Assembly (NCBI GenBank): GCA_963828285.1
Contig: CAWHEB010000001.1
Coordinates: forward strand, 248,001-312,000
From: DAIOEK01 sp963828285
GTDB taxonomy: Bacteria > Chloroflexota > Anaerolineae > Anaerolineales > Anaerolineaceae
Direction: 5' to 3'
DNA: 64,000 nucleotides
Both the position numbers and the translations under genes were made by a program. Positions 1-8,831 of this stretch are shown here, piece by piece (the stretch's first letter is position 1; every line of letters begins with the position of its first letter). The notes under the pieces were generated by a model, which had not been told where the DNA came from, did not search any database, and worked only from the letters and a program-made list of their open reading frames with translations.

Positions 1-122
1 CGCCGATCATAACACTTTCCCTTTTCCGACGATTTGAAAGCCGCCAGACCGAAAGTTTTGCTGCAAAACTTTTAGCTGCTTTAAGAAATCAATTTGGTGG
101 TCATGAAATCAAAAAATCCTGA
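1..122 (+). CDS. gnd: 6-phosphogluconate dehydrogenase, C-terminal end (partial)
   Basis: Frame 3 is open from the window edge to a TGA at 120-122 and reads as the last 39 residues of a decarboxylating 6-phosphogluconate dehydrogenase: a helix with LFRRFESR, then ending LRNQFGGHEIKKS. The family's C-terminal FGGH motif is present. The enzyme makes ribulose 5-phosphate, CO2 and NADPH in the oxidative pentose phosphate pathway. Its last 20 bases overlap the ATG of zwf, the enzyme two steps earlier in the same pathway, so the two genes should be co-transcribed and translationally coupled. Only the tail is visible, so identity rests on this short match plus the neighbour. Confidence 0.72.
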   Translation, partial: PIITLSLFRRFESRQTESFAAKLLAALRNQFGGHEIKKS

Positions 123-1606
123 AACCGTGGACGACAATTCGTGCCCGATAGCTCTGGTTATTTTTGGTGTTACCGGAGATCTTACCAAGCGGAAACTAAT
201 TCCGGCATTATATGAATTGAAACGGGCGAATAAACTAACTGCTCCTCTACATATCATCGGGTTTGCCAGACGAGATTGGTCGGATGATACTCTAAATGAA
301 CTAATTCATGATTTTGTTAACGAATTTATTGAAAGCTCTGATATCGACGTCGAGAAGATCTCTTTTCTTTCCAAGAATTCGCATTATATCCGCTCACAAT
401 TTACGGAAGAGGTAGGATATAAGAATTTAGCAGCCTATCTCAAAAAGATCAATGTGGACAATGTTCTTTTTTACCTTGCTACTCCACCAGAGTCGTATCC
501 TGAGATCATTCAACGCATTGGAGAACATGGACTAGCAAAACAAGAGACGGGGTGGCGACGGATCATCATCGAAAAACCTTATGGACGGGATGTTGAGACA
601 TCTGAAGCTCTGGAAGGCTTGGCGCATTCCGTGTTTAAAGAAAGTCAGATCTACCGAATCGATCATTATCTTGGCAAAGAGACTGTTCAAAATATTCTGG
701 TTTTTCGGTTTGCCAACGGAATATTTGAACCTCTATGGAACCGGCGATATGTTGATCATATTCAAATTACAGTGGCTGAGACAGTAGGGGTTGAAAACCG
801 GGCTGGTTTTTATGAGAGCGCCGGTGTGATCCGGGATGTTTTTGAAAACCATTTGCTGCAATTACTCTCACTCACCGCCATGGAAGCGCCTGTCGCCTTT
901 AATCCCAATTCTGTGAGGGATGAAAAGGTTAAAGTATTACATGCTTTGCGCATGATGCAAGATAAGGATGTCCTTCAGAATACCTTCCGGGCACAGTATA
1001 CTGCTGGACAAGTGGATGGTATTAGAGTGCCTGCATATCGTGATGAACACGGAGTATCTCCGAGTTCAACTACCGAGACATTTATGGCTGCCAGATTGTA
1101 TGTTGATAGTTGGCGTTGGTCTGGAGTACCTTTTTATATTCGATCAGGAAAACGTATGGCTAAACGGATGACCGAAATCGCCATACAATTCAAGCAAGTT
1201 CCCGTTGCGCTGTTTAACACGCGAAATATGGCTTACGATGCTCCCAATACATTAGTCCTGAATATTCAACCTGAAGAAGGGATCACATTGTCTTTCGGCG
1301 CAAAGGTTCCAGGATTGTTAAATCAGGTTCAACCGGTGAATATGAATTTTAATTATCTTGAAACTTTTGGAGAAGAACCACCGGAAGCATACCAACGGTT
1401 ATTACTGGATGCTCTATGGGGATGCAACGCTCTTTACTCGAAGTGATGAAGTGAAAGCAGCCTGGACGTTTACGACTGATATTATCGATGGATGGCGAGA
1501 CCAAAGTATGAAGAATTTACCTATCTATGAGGCAGGTACCTGGGGACCATCAGGGGCAGATGAATTCATCCAAAAAGATAATCGGCAGTGGAGATACCGG
1601 GATTAA
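103..1606 (+). CDS. zwf: glucose-6-phosphate 1-dehydrogenase, frameshifted near the 3' end
   Basis: First enzyme of the oxidative pentose phosphate pathway, oxidising glucose 6-phosphate to 6-phosphogluconolactone. The N-terminus has the dinucleotide-binding GVTGDLTKRKLIPALY and the centre has the substrate-binding RIDHYLGKE. ATG 103 is preferred over TTG 94 because GGTGG lies just upstream. The frame from 103 runs into a stop at 1444-1446, but the family's C-terminus (YGDATLFTRSDEV, then GTWGPSGADEFI) continues in the next frame to TAA 1604-1606. The break is near 1410-1425. Loss of two bases (one CT unit in GCTCT) would restore a family-length LLLDALYGDATLF, and one extra base is the alternative. 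Probably an assembly error, but a real late truncation removing about 60 residues is possible. Confidence 0.9.
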
Positions 1607-2190
1607 TAGATCTTAGCACCACAGTTTGGGCAGAAATGCTCCCCTTTTTTTGCGACATAACCGCATTGGCTGCATGAAATCGGTTGAGAATCACCCAGAG
1701 GCGCACCGCAACTCAAACAAGTCGCTTCACCAACCGGATTTGCTGCTCCGCAATATTTACATTCCAAGCGACGAAGCCGTTCAGATATCTCAAAAGCAGA
1801 TTTATGATTAAGAGCTGTACGATCAATGACTCGCCAGACCTGTTCAGTTAGCTGAATGGATTCGATATCCTGAGCAATATCGTCCAATCTGCTTAATAGA
1901 TTGAATGGATTACGAAGGGCGGATATCACAGTCGTACCTAATGAGGCTGCCACACCAAACCAAGCCTGCTCACTTAATTGAATGGAAATGCCGTCCTCGA
2001 TTGGATGAATAGCAATCGTTAACGCGGTTTGTCCGCCAGATGTCGCCATTTGACGGGTGGCGATTTGAACTGTGGTGTGATCATTATCTTCAAATTGTTG
2101 GGCAATGAAATTGCCACGATTGAATGCTGCAACCAATTCCTGGGCTGCATCAGCGGGTGTAATATCACCATGATAAACGCGTTGTAACAT
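1603..2190 (-). CDS. double zinc-ribbon protein of unknown function
   Basis: A 195-residue protein. The first ~135 residues have no motif I recognise and appear alpha/beta, with one hydrophobic stretch around residues 75-95. The C-terminal 55 residues hold two CxxC...CxxC zinc ribbons (CKYCGAANP...CLSCGAPLG and CSQCGYVAKKG...CPNCGAKIY). Such paired ribbons are common in Chloroflexota proteins of unknown role. The gene converges on zwf and its stop overlaps zwf's by 4 bases. No ribosome-binding site precedes the ATG, but a perfect TATAAT lies 7 bases before it on the coding strand, which suggests a leaderless transcript. Function unknown. Confidence 0.8.
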   Translation of the reverse strand: MLQRVYHGDITPADAAQELVAAFNRGNFIAQQFEDNDHTTVQIATRQMATSGGQTALTIAIHPIEDGISIQLSEQAWFGVAASLGTTVISALRNPFNLLSRLDDIAQDIESIQLTEQVWRVIDRTALNHKSAFEISERLRRLECKYCGAANPVGEATCLSCGAPLGDSQPISCSQCGYVAKKGEHFCPNCGAKIY

Positions 2191-2197
2191 AGTATCG

Positions 2198-2203
2198 ATT
2201 ATA
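2198..2203 (-). promoter_or_regulatory. -10 box for the zinc-ribbon gene (leaderless start)
   Basis: TATAAT on the reverse strand, 7 bases upstream of the ATG at 2190. A possible -35 (ACGACA) lies 18 bases further upstream. At normal spacing, transcription would begin at or within a base of the ATG. Confidence 0.5.
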
Positions 2204-2282
2204 ATCTCATCATTCTAAGTCTGTCGTCCAAATGTTTACCATTGCCTCATTTGGATTGGTAAGGAACTAATCTGGAGATCAC

Positions 2283-2918
2283 ATGCGCCAAAAGGCGATA
2301 ATTGCATTACTTTCATTCATTGTCATAAGTACCGGTCTTTTACTCAATAGCTATACGGTTTCAGGCTCGCCCCAGTTGCAGGTGAATACGCCATTACCAC
2401 CGACCGAAATAATTCCGACTGTCACCGGTACGCCGGTGAGTTCATATATTATCGTTAATGCTGATAATGATAAAGTGAATTTGCGCAGTTGCGCGAATGC
2501 AACGACATGCGAGATCATTGGGATATTATTACCCGGGCAAAAAGCAGTAGCACGCGCAAGAACCACAGGAGGCATGTGGATCCAGGTTGAATATCCGGGT
2601 GTTCCGGGTGGACTAGCCTGGTTACACTCGTCATTGGTCACTTTATATGGCAATGATCTTCCCGCTGTGGAGCCGCCTCCTACTCCGACGCCTCTCTATA
2701 CAATCACAATCAATCCGACACTGGCTGCACAATTTATTATTACCATACAACCCAGCCGCTTACCTACTTTTACTCAGCCGGCAGAACTGGTATTCCCCAC
2801 GTATGAAAGCCAAGCCAGTAATCCGATCACATCACGTGTCCCAATGGGATTGGTGATCACAGGTCTGGCATCTCTGGGTGTATTTGGAGCGTTGTTATCA
2901 GTTCTTCGGGGTCGATAA
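2283..2918 (+). CDS. secreted/anchored bacterial SH3-domain protein
   Basis: A 211-residue envelope protein. Residues 1-29 form a signal peptide or N-terminal anchor (hydrophobic IIALLSFIVISTGLLL). A Thr/Pro-rich spacer follows, then a bacterial SH3 domain at about 55-120 (VNLRSCANATTCEIIGILLPGQ, ending GLAWLHSSLV). A second Pro/Thr-rich spacer leads to a C-terminal membrane helix near 188-208 followed by RGR. SH3b domains typically bind peptidoglycan or other wall ligands. Having a membrane segment at each end would place the SH3 domain outside the membrane. The start has an SD-like TGGAGA. Substrate and partners are not evident from the neighbours. Confidence 0.75.
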   Translation: MRQKAIIALLSFIVISTGLLLNSYTVSGSPQLQVNTPLPPTEIIPTVTGTPVSSYIIVNADNDKVNLRSCANATTCEIIGILLPGQKAVARARTTGGMWIQVEYPGVPGGLAWLHSSLVTLYGNDLPAVEPPPTPTPLYTITINPTLAAQFIITIQPSRLPTFTQPAELVFPTYESQASNPITSRVPMGLVITGLASLGVFGALLSVLRGR

Positions 2919-2925
2919 TTTTAGA

Positions 2926-3147
2926 TCAATCCCGGTTGCGTTTTGCTATTAATTCGATAATCCAAAGCGAGCCAAGAATAGCCAGAATAGGCAATAAACC
3001 GACACCCACACATAACAATCCGGAGAAAGCACCGCCTATTCCGTAAAAATAATAGATCAGCCCGATGCCGACAATGAAAAGGATTAAGAATGCTCCAACA
3101 ACCAGTTGGACTGTGGTTTGCCTGGAGTATTTTCGTAAATCACGCAT
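2926..3147 (-). CDS. small two-helix membrane protein
   Basis: A 73-residue protein with a basic N-terminus (MRDLRKYSRQ) followed by two hydrophobic segments (about residues 14-35 and 40-65) and a charged tail (AKRNRD). This is a plausible two-pass inner-membrane protein. The composition and a nearby purine-rich TGGGAT upstream of the ATG support it as real. It ends 8 bases from the convergent SH3 gene. I do not recognise the family and cannot suggest a role. Confidence 0.55.
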   Translation of the reverse strand: MRDLRKYSRQTTVQLVVGAFLILFIVGIGLIYYFYGIGGAFSGLLCVGVGLLPILAILGSLWIIELIAKRNRD

Positions 3148-3276
3148 GATTTATCCCATAAGACATTTTATATTTATAATAACCTTAAAATACTGAAAAC
3201 CAATTTTATGTAACAATATCATATCCGGAACATGAGTAAAATGGCAGAGTGAAAGCATCGAAAAATGAGGTGAATA

Positions 3277-3702
3277 ATGGAAGAGATACTAATGCATTCC
3301 AGCAAGAATATTGCGCTCATAGCACATGACGAAAAGAAAAAAGATTTACTGGATTGGGTTTTATTCAATGAGGGAACACTTGAAAAACACCATTTATTTG
3401 CCACTAAATCAACTGGAGAATTGATTAAAAAAGAATCAAAACTGCCTGTGCGATGCTACAAAAGCGGACCAGTTGGCGGTGACCAACAAATAGGGGCAAA
3501 AATAGTGGAAGGGGGTATCGATTTTCTGATATTTTTCTGGGATCCTCTATCACCACACCCTCATGACCCAGATGTTAAGGCACTTCTGAGGATTGCTGTC
3601 TTATACAATATCCCCACAGCATCCAACCGGTCCACTGCCGATTTTCTGATTTCCTCAACATTGATGGAAAGCAAATACACCCGAATGATCTCCGATAAGT
3701 AA
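3277..3702 (+). CDS. mgsA: methylglyoxal synthase
   Basis: Converts dihydroxyacetone phosphate to methylglyoxal and phosphate, a bypass of lower glycolysis. The 141 residues have the family's length and motifs: IALIAHD with the early Asp, SGPVGGDQQIGAKI for phosphate binding, and DPLSPHPHDPDVKALLRIA with the catalytic His/Asp region, then NIPTASNRSTADFLI. In canonical enzymes the strand after the second helix has TGTTG; here it reads ATKSTGELI, slightly diverged. The start has an SD (GAGGTGA). The MFS gene begins 10 bases downstream, so the two may be co-transcribed. Confidence 0.92.
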   Translation: MEEILMHSSKNIALIAHDEKKKDLLDWVLFNEGTLEKHHLFATKSTGELIKKESKLPVRCYKSGPVGGDQQIGAKIVEGGIDFLIFFWDPLSPHPHDPDVKALLRIAVLYNIPTASNRSTADFLISSTLMESKYTRMISDK

Positions 3703-3712
3703 TCGTAGCTGA

Positions 3713-4966
3713 ATGAAACCCTTCTTAATCAGCAACGATGTTCCAGAAAAACATCAGTGGATATTTTTCCATTTAGTGATGGATATCTTCTGGTATGGAA
3801 TATTGAACGGGACTGGAATCGCATTCATATCCATATATGTTGCACGATTGGGAGGGACTCCAGGACAATTAGGATTGTTAGCGGCTGCTCCTGCAGTAAC
3901 AATTATTCTTTTTGCCATTCCATTTGGAAGATGGCTTAAGACTAAAGATACCGGCAGAGAAGTTGTCATTTCTTCATTCATCCACAGGTTGTTTTATTTA
4001 CTCTGGATACCTATTCCGGTTCTGTTCGGGAATGCTGATCAGATTTGGATATATATTGTCATTACTTTCGTCATGAATGTTCCCGGGACAATCCTCCAAG
4101 TAGGATTTCAGGATTTCTTTGCCGATAACGTTCCATTAGAATGGCGTGGATATATAGCAGGCTTACGGAACGCATTATTTGCACTTGTTTCTGTTATAAC
4201 CTCAATTGTTGCTGGGCAAATACTTATCAAAATAAGTTTTCCGCTGAATTATCAAATCGTTTTCTTACTTGGCTTTTTAGGTGCAATCTTAAGCTCAATC
4301 CATATATGGTTAGTATGGAAGGATGCACCCAAAGCGTCTGCCATTACCAAAACAAGTCCAACCAGCAATAAAAAAAGGACTTTACAATCAGTTTTCCTGC
4401 CAGATATAAAAGAAATCTTCAAAGAGACAGGAAGAAAATATTTGGTCATCATGGCTTGCCTTTTCGCCTTCCATTTTAGCCAATTCATAGCCATCCCAGT
4501 TTTCCCGATCTATCAGGTGAATTATTTACATCTGACCGATAACTGGATCAGTATTGGGAATGGACTATTCTATACTACCGTATTTATCTTCTCAACCCAG
4601 CTCGCAAAGATCGCAAGACGTTTAGGCAATAAACGAGTGATAGCTCTAGGCGCCTCGATGTATTGTTTATATCCATTAATTTTGGCAAACAGTCATTCAG
4701 TAGGAATATTCCTCACGGCAGCTGCGGTAGGCGGGATTGCCTGGGCACTTGCTGGAGGCGTTGTTTATAACTATATTTTGGATAACATGCCTGAGGGAAA
4801 TCGATCACCATATCTCGCAATATATAACCTCATCTTAAATGCAGCGATATTGTTAGGATCAATCATTGGGCCTGAGATCAGCGATTTAGTAGGAATAACC
4901 ACTGCTTTGTATATTTTTGCTGCAGTCAGATTTATCTCCGGGCTGATTATTTTCCGCTGGGGATAG
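3713..4966 (+). CDS. MFS transporter
   Basis: A 417-residue polytopic protein with about 12 hydrophobic segments in two halves separated by a basic cytoplasmic loop near residues 205-240 (KTSPTSNKKRT). The first loop after helix 2 has the MFS-like GRWLKTKDTGRE and helix 4 the FQDFFADNVPLEWRG stretch. This type is common in Chloroflexota. Substrate cannot be told from sequence. It lies between mgsA and smpB, reading the same way, and neither neighbour hints at the cargo. Confidence 0.85.
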   Translation: MKPFLISNDVPEKHQWIFFHLVMDIFWYGILNGTGIAFISIYVARLGGTPGQLGLLAAAPAVTIILFAIPFGRWLKTKDTGREVVISSFIHRLFYLLWIPIPVLFGNADQIWIYIVITFVMNVPGTILQVGFQDFFADNVPLEWRGYIAGLRNALFALVSVITSIVAGQILIKISFPLNYQIVFLLGFLGAILSSIHIWLVWKDAPKASAITKTSPTSNKKRTLQSVFLPDIKEIFKETGRKYLVIMACLFAFHFSQFIAIPVFPIYQVNYLHLTDNWISIGNGLFYTTVFIFSTQLAKIARRLGNKRVIALGASMYCLYPLILANSHSVGIFLTAAAVGGIAWALAGGVVYNYILDNMPEGNRSPYLAIYNLILNAAILLGSIIGPEISDLVGITTALYIFAAVRFISGLIIFRWG

Positions 4967-4968
4967 TA

Positions 4969-4977
4969 TGTTAGAAT
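4969..4977 (+). promoter_or_regulatory. extended -10 promoter for smpB
   Basis: TGTTAGAAT (extended -10 TGn followed by TAGAAT, five of six consensus) ends 7 bases before the smpB ATG, with no SD in between. This suggests a promoter inside the end of the MFS gene spacer and a leaderless smpB mRNA. Confidence 0.4.
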
Positions 4978-4984
4978 CATCCGC

Positions 4985-5440
4985 ATGGGTGAAAAAGTTG
5001 TAGCATCGAACAGAAAAGCCGGCTTTGAATACTTTTTAATGGAACGATTTGAGGCTGGTATTGCCCTTCAAGGAAGCGAAATAAAATCCATCAGGGAAGG
5101 TAAAATGAGCTTACAGGAAGCATTCGTTCAAATTGACGGACGAAATGCTTTTCTGCTCAACGCGCATATAGCTCCATATGATCCTGCTTCCCGATATAAC
5201 CATGATCCATTACGACCGCGACGATTACTTCTTCATAAAAAAGAGATCCGTGGATTATGGAATTCTGTTCGGATCAAAGGCGTGACGATCGTCCCTGTTA
5301 AAGTGTATTTGAAAGATGGAAGAGCAAAACTTGAGATAGCGGTTGCCAAAGGAAAAAAGAACTACGATAAAAGAGATTCAATCGCACAAAGGGATATGGA
5401 ACGTGAAACTCGACGCGATTTCAAGGGCAGGGACTGGTAA
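4985..5440 (+). CDS. smpB: SsrA-binding protein SmpB
   Basis: Binds tmRNA and delivers it to stalled ribosomes for trans-translation. The 151 residues match the family length: NRKAGFEYFLMERFEAGIALQGSEIKSIREGKMSL near the start, FLLNAHIAPYDPASRYNHDPLRPRRLLLHKKEI in the middle, and a basic C-terminal tail (KGKKNYDKRDSIAQRDMERETRRDF) that enters the ribosomal mRNA channel. A tmRNA gene is not apparent in this window. The next gene begins 5 bases after the stop. Confidence 0.96.
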   Translation: MGEKVVASNRKAGFEYFLMERFEAGIALQGSEIKSIREGKMSLQEAFVQIDGRNAFLLNAHIAPYDPASRYNHDPLRPRRLLLHKKEIRGLWNSVRIKGVTIVPVKVYLKDGRAKLEIAVAKGKKNYDKRDSIAQRDMERETRRDFKGRDW

Positions 5441-5445
5441 ATCCA

Positions 5446-6153
5446 ATGCTGCACAACAACATCATTGCCGCAATCTTCACTTTCATTCTAGCCATTTCAT
5501 GGCTGAGAATTATGGACTTTATTGCTCAAAAAGGTTGGATCAGCAGTAAAGTCAGCAGGAAAATTATCCACGTTGGTACAGGACCATTGTTCGTGCTTTG
5601 CTGGATCCTTTTTGACCAAAATCCCAACGGAAGGTATCTGGCAGCGATCGTTCCATTTTTGAATACAGTACAATTCGCACTTGTTGGCCTGGGGATCATA
5701 GCTGACCCGGCTGCAGTCGCAAGTATGTCGCGGTCAGGAGATAAACGGGAATTGCTGAGAGGTCCATTTCTTTACGGAGTTGTTTTCGTAGCTTTAACCC
5801 TCATATTCTGGAAAGATTCCATGGTGGGGATCATAGCATTAATGGTGTTATGCGGCGGAGACGGTCTGGCAGACATTATTGGAAAGAGATTTGGTAAAGA
5901 AATACTACCCTGGTCGATCAAAAAGACCTGGATCGGCAGTTTGGGAATGTTCGCTGGTGGATTTATTCTGACAGTAATCGTTCTCTGGTTATTTTCGATC
6001 GCTGGCGTATTTATCATCGATTGGGGAAAAACCTTACTAAATCTGACGATCATTTGTCTCGTGGCAACTGCAGTTGAATCATTGCCATTGAATGACTTTG
6101 ACAATATTACTGTCCCGGTGGCTTCTATTGCATTAAGCATGCTCTTATTCTAG
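5446..6153 (+). CDS. phytol/dolichol kinase-like integral membrane protein
   Basis: A 235-residue protein with about 7 membrane helices, of the phytol kinase/CTP-dependent polyprenol kinase group related to phosphatidate cytidylyltransferases. Marks of the group are SRKIIHVGTGPLFVLCW near residues 36-52 and CGGDGLADIIGKRFGKEILPWSIKKTWIGSLGMFAGG near 128-165. The family phosphorylates isoprenoid alcohols, and the likely use here is lipid-carrier or prenol salvage, but substrate is inferred only. It follows smpB by 5 bases and precedes hutH by 11. Confidence 0.8.
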   Translation: MLHNNIIAAIFTFILAISWLRIMDFIAQKGWISSKVSRKIIHVGTGPLFVLCWILFDQNPNGRYLAAIVPFLNTVQFALVGLGIIADPAAVASMSRSGDKRELLRGPFLYGVVFVALTLIFWKDSMVGIIALMVLCGGDGLADIIGKRFGKEILPWSIKKTWIGSLGMFAGGFILTVIVLWLFSIAGVFIIDWGKTLLNLTIICLVATAVESLPLNDFDNITVPVASIALSMLLF

Positions 6154-6164
6154 AGGAGACTGAA

Positions 6165-7703
6165 TTGATCACAATCAATGGAAATTCCTTAACCCTTGCT
6201 GAGATTTACCGTGTTGCCGAACTCAACGAAGAAGTGAGCATTTCATCCACCGCATGTGAAAACATGATGAGAAGTTATGAATGGGTTAAACAAATCATTC
6301 AAAACGACAAACCTGTGTATGGTATCAACACTGGTTTTGGGATATTTGCAGATCAAAGAATAAAGAACGAAGAAGCCTCAAAGTTGAGTAGAAATCTGAT
6401 ACTTAGCCATTCCGTGGGGACAGGCAAGCCATTATGTCGGGAAATCACAAGAACAGCCATGCTAGTTCGGGCAAACACATTAGCCAAAGGATTCTCCGGA
6501 CCGCGCCCGATATTGGTGCAGTGCCTACTCGATATGCTCAATAAAGGGGTGACACCGCTCGTTCCTGAACAGGGTTCTATGGGATCATCAGGAGATCTTG
6601 GACCACTATCTCATCTGGCGTTGGTTTTCACCACAGATAGCGATGATCATGAAGCTGATTCGGGATTGGCTGAATATCAAGGAAAAATATATTCAGGTAA
6701 AGAAGCCATGCGAATGGCATGCATCGAAAGAATTGTCTTAGGACCGAAAGAAGGGCTGGCTTTGAACAATGGGGCTACTTTTTCAGCGGCAATCGCTGCT
6801 TTAGCCATCTATAAAGCTGAAAAGCTTTTTCATAATGCCAATATCGCAATGGCTCTCAGTTTGGAGGCATTGGAAGGGTGTTCGAATGCTTTTGATGAAC
6901 GGATCCATGAATCACGAGGGCAAATTGGTCAGATTGAAGTCGCAAAAGAAGTCCGCGGGTTAATCGAAGGCAGTACTTTGATTGATGCAGCAAAAAGAGT
7001 ACAAGATGCGTATAGCTTAAGATGCGTTCCTCAAGTACACGGTGCCATTTCCGAAACTATTAACTTTGTAAAATCGATCATCGAGCGGGAAATCAATGCT
7101 ACGACCGATAATCCACTGTTATTTGGACCTGGAGTGGCTTTATCGGGTGGGAATTTCCACGGAGAACCAGTTGGACTGGTCATGGACTTCCTGAGCATAG
7201 CACTTTCTGAGCTAGGAGCCATCTCTGAAAGGAGAGTCTTCCGATTAACTGACCAAAAATTAAATGGCGGATTACCCAATATGCTAGTCGATAATGAAAG
7301 TGCTGCGGGACTTAACTCAGGACTAATGATGCCGCAATATACAGCGGCTTCACTGGTGCTGGAGAATCAGACCCTGTCTACACCGGATTCTGTCCATTCA
7401 TTACCCACATCGGGAGGACAGGAAGACCACAACGCAAATTCAATGACTGCTGCACGTCATTGCATGCAAGTATTGGAGAACACTTCCAGAATTTTAGCCA
7501 TTGAGCTTTATACGGCAGCACGTGCAATGGATCTGCGATTGAGAAAGAATAAGGACGCGCGTATGGGAAAAACAGTATCGAAAGTGTATCAAACCATACG
7601 GAAACATGTTCCTTATTACGGTCCTGATCGAGCCTGGGGTGTCGAGATAGAAAAAGTCTTTGAACTGTTATCTGCTGATGCTCTAATCGGGGATAGACAT
7701 TAG
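6165..7703 (+). CDS. hutH: histidine ammonia-lyase
   Basis: Removes ammonia from histidine to give urocanate. At 512 residues it has the aromatic ammonia-lyase fold: YGINTGFG near residue 48, LILSHSVGTGKP with the Ser-His pair typical of histidine-selective enzymes, the cofactor loop GSMGSSGDLGPLSH, and the C-terminal QEDHNANSM. The MIO cofactor normally forms from Ala-Ser-Gly; here it would come from Ser-Ser-Gly. The start is TTG 6165 with GAGGAG upstream. No other hut genes (urocanase, imidazolonepropionase) are adjacent, so a full degradation pathway cannot be claimed here. Confidence 0.9.
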   Translation: MITINGNSLTLAEIYRVAELNEEVSISSTACENMMRSYEWVKQIIQNDKPVYGINTGFGIFADQRIKNEEASKLSRNLILSHSVGTGKPLCREITRTAMLVRANTLAKGFSGPRPILVQCLLDMLNKGVTPLVPEQGSMGSSGDLGPLSHLALVFTTDSDDHEADSGLAEYQGKIYSGKEAMRMACIERIVLGPKEGLALNNGATFSAAIAALAIYKAEKLFHNANIAMALSLEALEGCSNAFDERIHESRGQIGQIEVAKEVRGLIEGSTLIDAAKRVQDAYSLRCVPQVHGAISETINFVKSIIEREINATTDNPLLFGPGVALSGGNFHGEPVGLVMDFLSIALSELGAISERRVFRLTDQKLNGGLPNMLVDNESAAGLNSGLMMPQYTAASLVLENQTLSTPDSVHSLPTSGGQEDHNANSMTAARHCMQVLENTSRILAIELYTAARAMDLRLRKNKDARMGKTVSKVYQTIRKHVPYYGPDRAWGVEIEKVFELLSADALIGDRH

Positions 7704-7741
7704 CGTTGACAAATAGTCGGATTATCGATAAATATAGACAC

Positions 7742-8827
7742 ATGCAAAATATAAATAGACGTGAATTCCTAAAGAAGTCCATAACCAGTCTTGCTGGAGT
7801 GGCTCTTCTTGACAATCTTCCATTACAAAATATGCTGCTTAAACAATTCGCAGGTGTGGAAAAGCTTGGCAGAATTTGTTCTGGTGGTGAAGGTGCCAGA
7901 TTTGACTTGAAATCAAAACCAGATTGGGACAGCAATACTGTCGGAACAGTTTATCGGGATGATGTCATTCCCTGGTTCAAGGAAGTTTCTGCTGATGTGT
8001 TGGATTACTACTCTGTAAATCAACGCTGGGTTGAGACCGAGGGAGGATATGTCTATGCTTCTTTCGTCCAACCAGTGGAAAACCGGCCGAATGATGGCAT
8101 CCAGGAATTGCCCAAATATGGAGACGCTCAAGGGATGTGGGTCGAAATTACTGTCCCTGAGGCAGATCTGCAGTTGGAAGGTTCTGCTGGAACTTACTGG
8201 ATGCAACATGCAATTCGTCCGAGAGTATATTATGGACAAGTATTTTGGGTCGATAAAATCGCCATAGATTCTGACGGAGTTCTTAAATACCGATTAACCC
8301 AATTATTTGGCGCTAACACCGAATATTACTGGACACCAGCTGAAGCGTGCAGAATCATAACTCCGGAAGAAATTACTCCACTTTCACCAGATGTCGAAGA
8401 TAAGAAAGTTGTGGTGAATTTACTAAGACAGACACTATCCTGCTTTGAGAATGGCAGGGAGGTGTATTTCTGCCGGGTGTCAACTGGTCCAAATTTGTCG
8501 AAGGGATGGGCGACAGAACCAGGTGATCATCCAATCTGGCGAAAGCTAATGTCCTTACATATGAGCGCTGGCGGAGATTCCGGAGAGGCATTTGATACAC
8601 CCGCGATCGCATGGACCAGCATTTTTACACCTGGTGGTGCAGCAATCCATACTGCTTACTGGCATAACGAGTTTGGGTTTGCCAGATCACACGGATGTGT
8701 AAATTGTCGTCCAGAAGACTCTAAATGGGTATGGCGATGGACACTACCTGATGTGGCATACATCCCCGGTGACCTGACCGTCAAAGGTATGTCGGTGTCA
8801 TCGAGAATTCTTGTTGTGGAGTCTTAG
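7742..8827 (+). CDS. Tat-exported L,D-transpeptidase (YkuD domain)
   Basis: Cell-wall cross-linking or remodelling enzyme. With ATG 7742 the protein has 361 residues and begins MQNINRREFLKKS, a twin-arginine signal with a hydrophobic LAGVALLDNLPL. A TTG at 7706 would add 12 residues. The catalytic YkuD domain is C-terminal (about residues 225-360) with HTAYWHNEFG and the nucleophile motif SHGCVNCRPEDSKWVW. The middle third (100-220) is a domain I do not recognise. A perfect TTGACA lies at 7706-7711 and a weak TAAATA 17 bases later, 7 bases before ATG 7742, so a leaderless start is possible. Tat export implies folding before secretion. Confidence 0.85.
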   Translation: MQNINRREFLKKSITSLAGVALLDNLPLQNMLLKQFAGVEKLGRICSGGEGARFDLKSKPDWDSNTVGTVYRDDVIPWFKEVSADVLDYYSVNQRWVETEGGYVYASFVQPVENRPNDGIQELPKYGDAQGMWVEITVPEADLQLEGSAGTYWMQHAIRPRVYYGQVFWVDKIAIDSDGVLKYRLTQLFGANTEYYWTPAEACRIITPEEITPLSPDVEDKKVVVNLLRQTLSCFENGREVYFCRVSTGPNLSKGWATEPGDHPIWRKLMSLHMSAGGDSGEAFDTPAIAWTSIFTPGGAAIHTAYWHNEFGFARSHGCVNCRPEDSKWVWRWTLPDVAYIPGDLTVKGMSVSSRILVVES

Positions 8828-8831
8828 AAAT

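Noticed and set aside
7706..7741. Long TTG start for the L,D-transpeptidase
   Set aside because: It would add 12 residues ahead of a twin-arginine signal that is already complete from ATG 7742, and its first bases are a TTGACA box.
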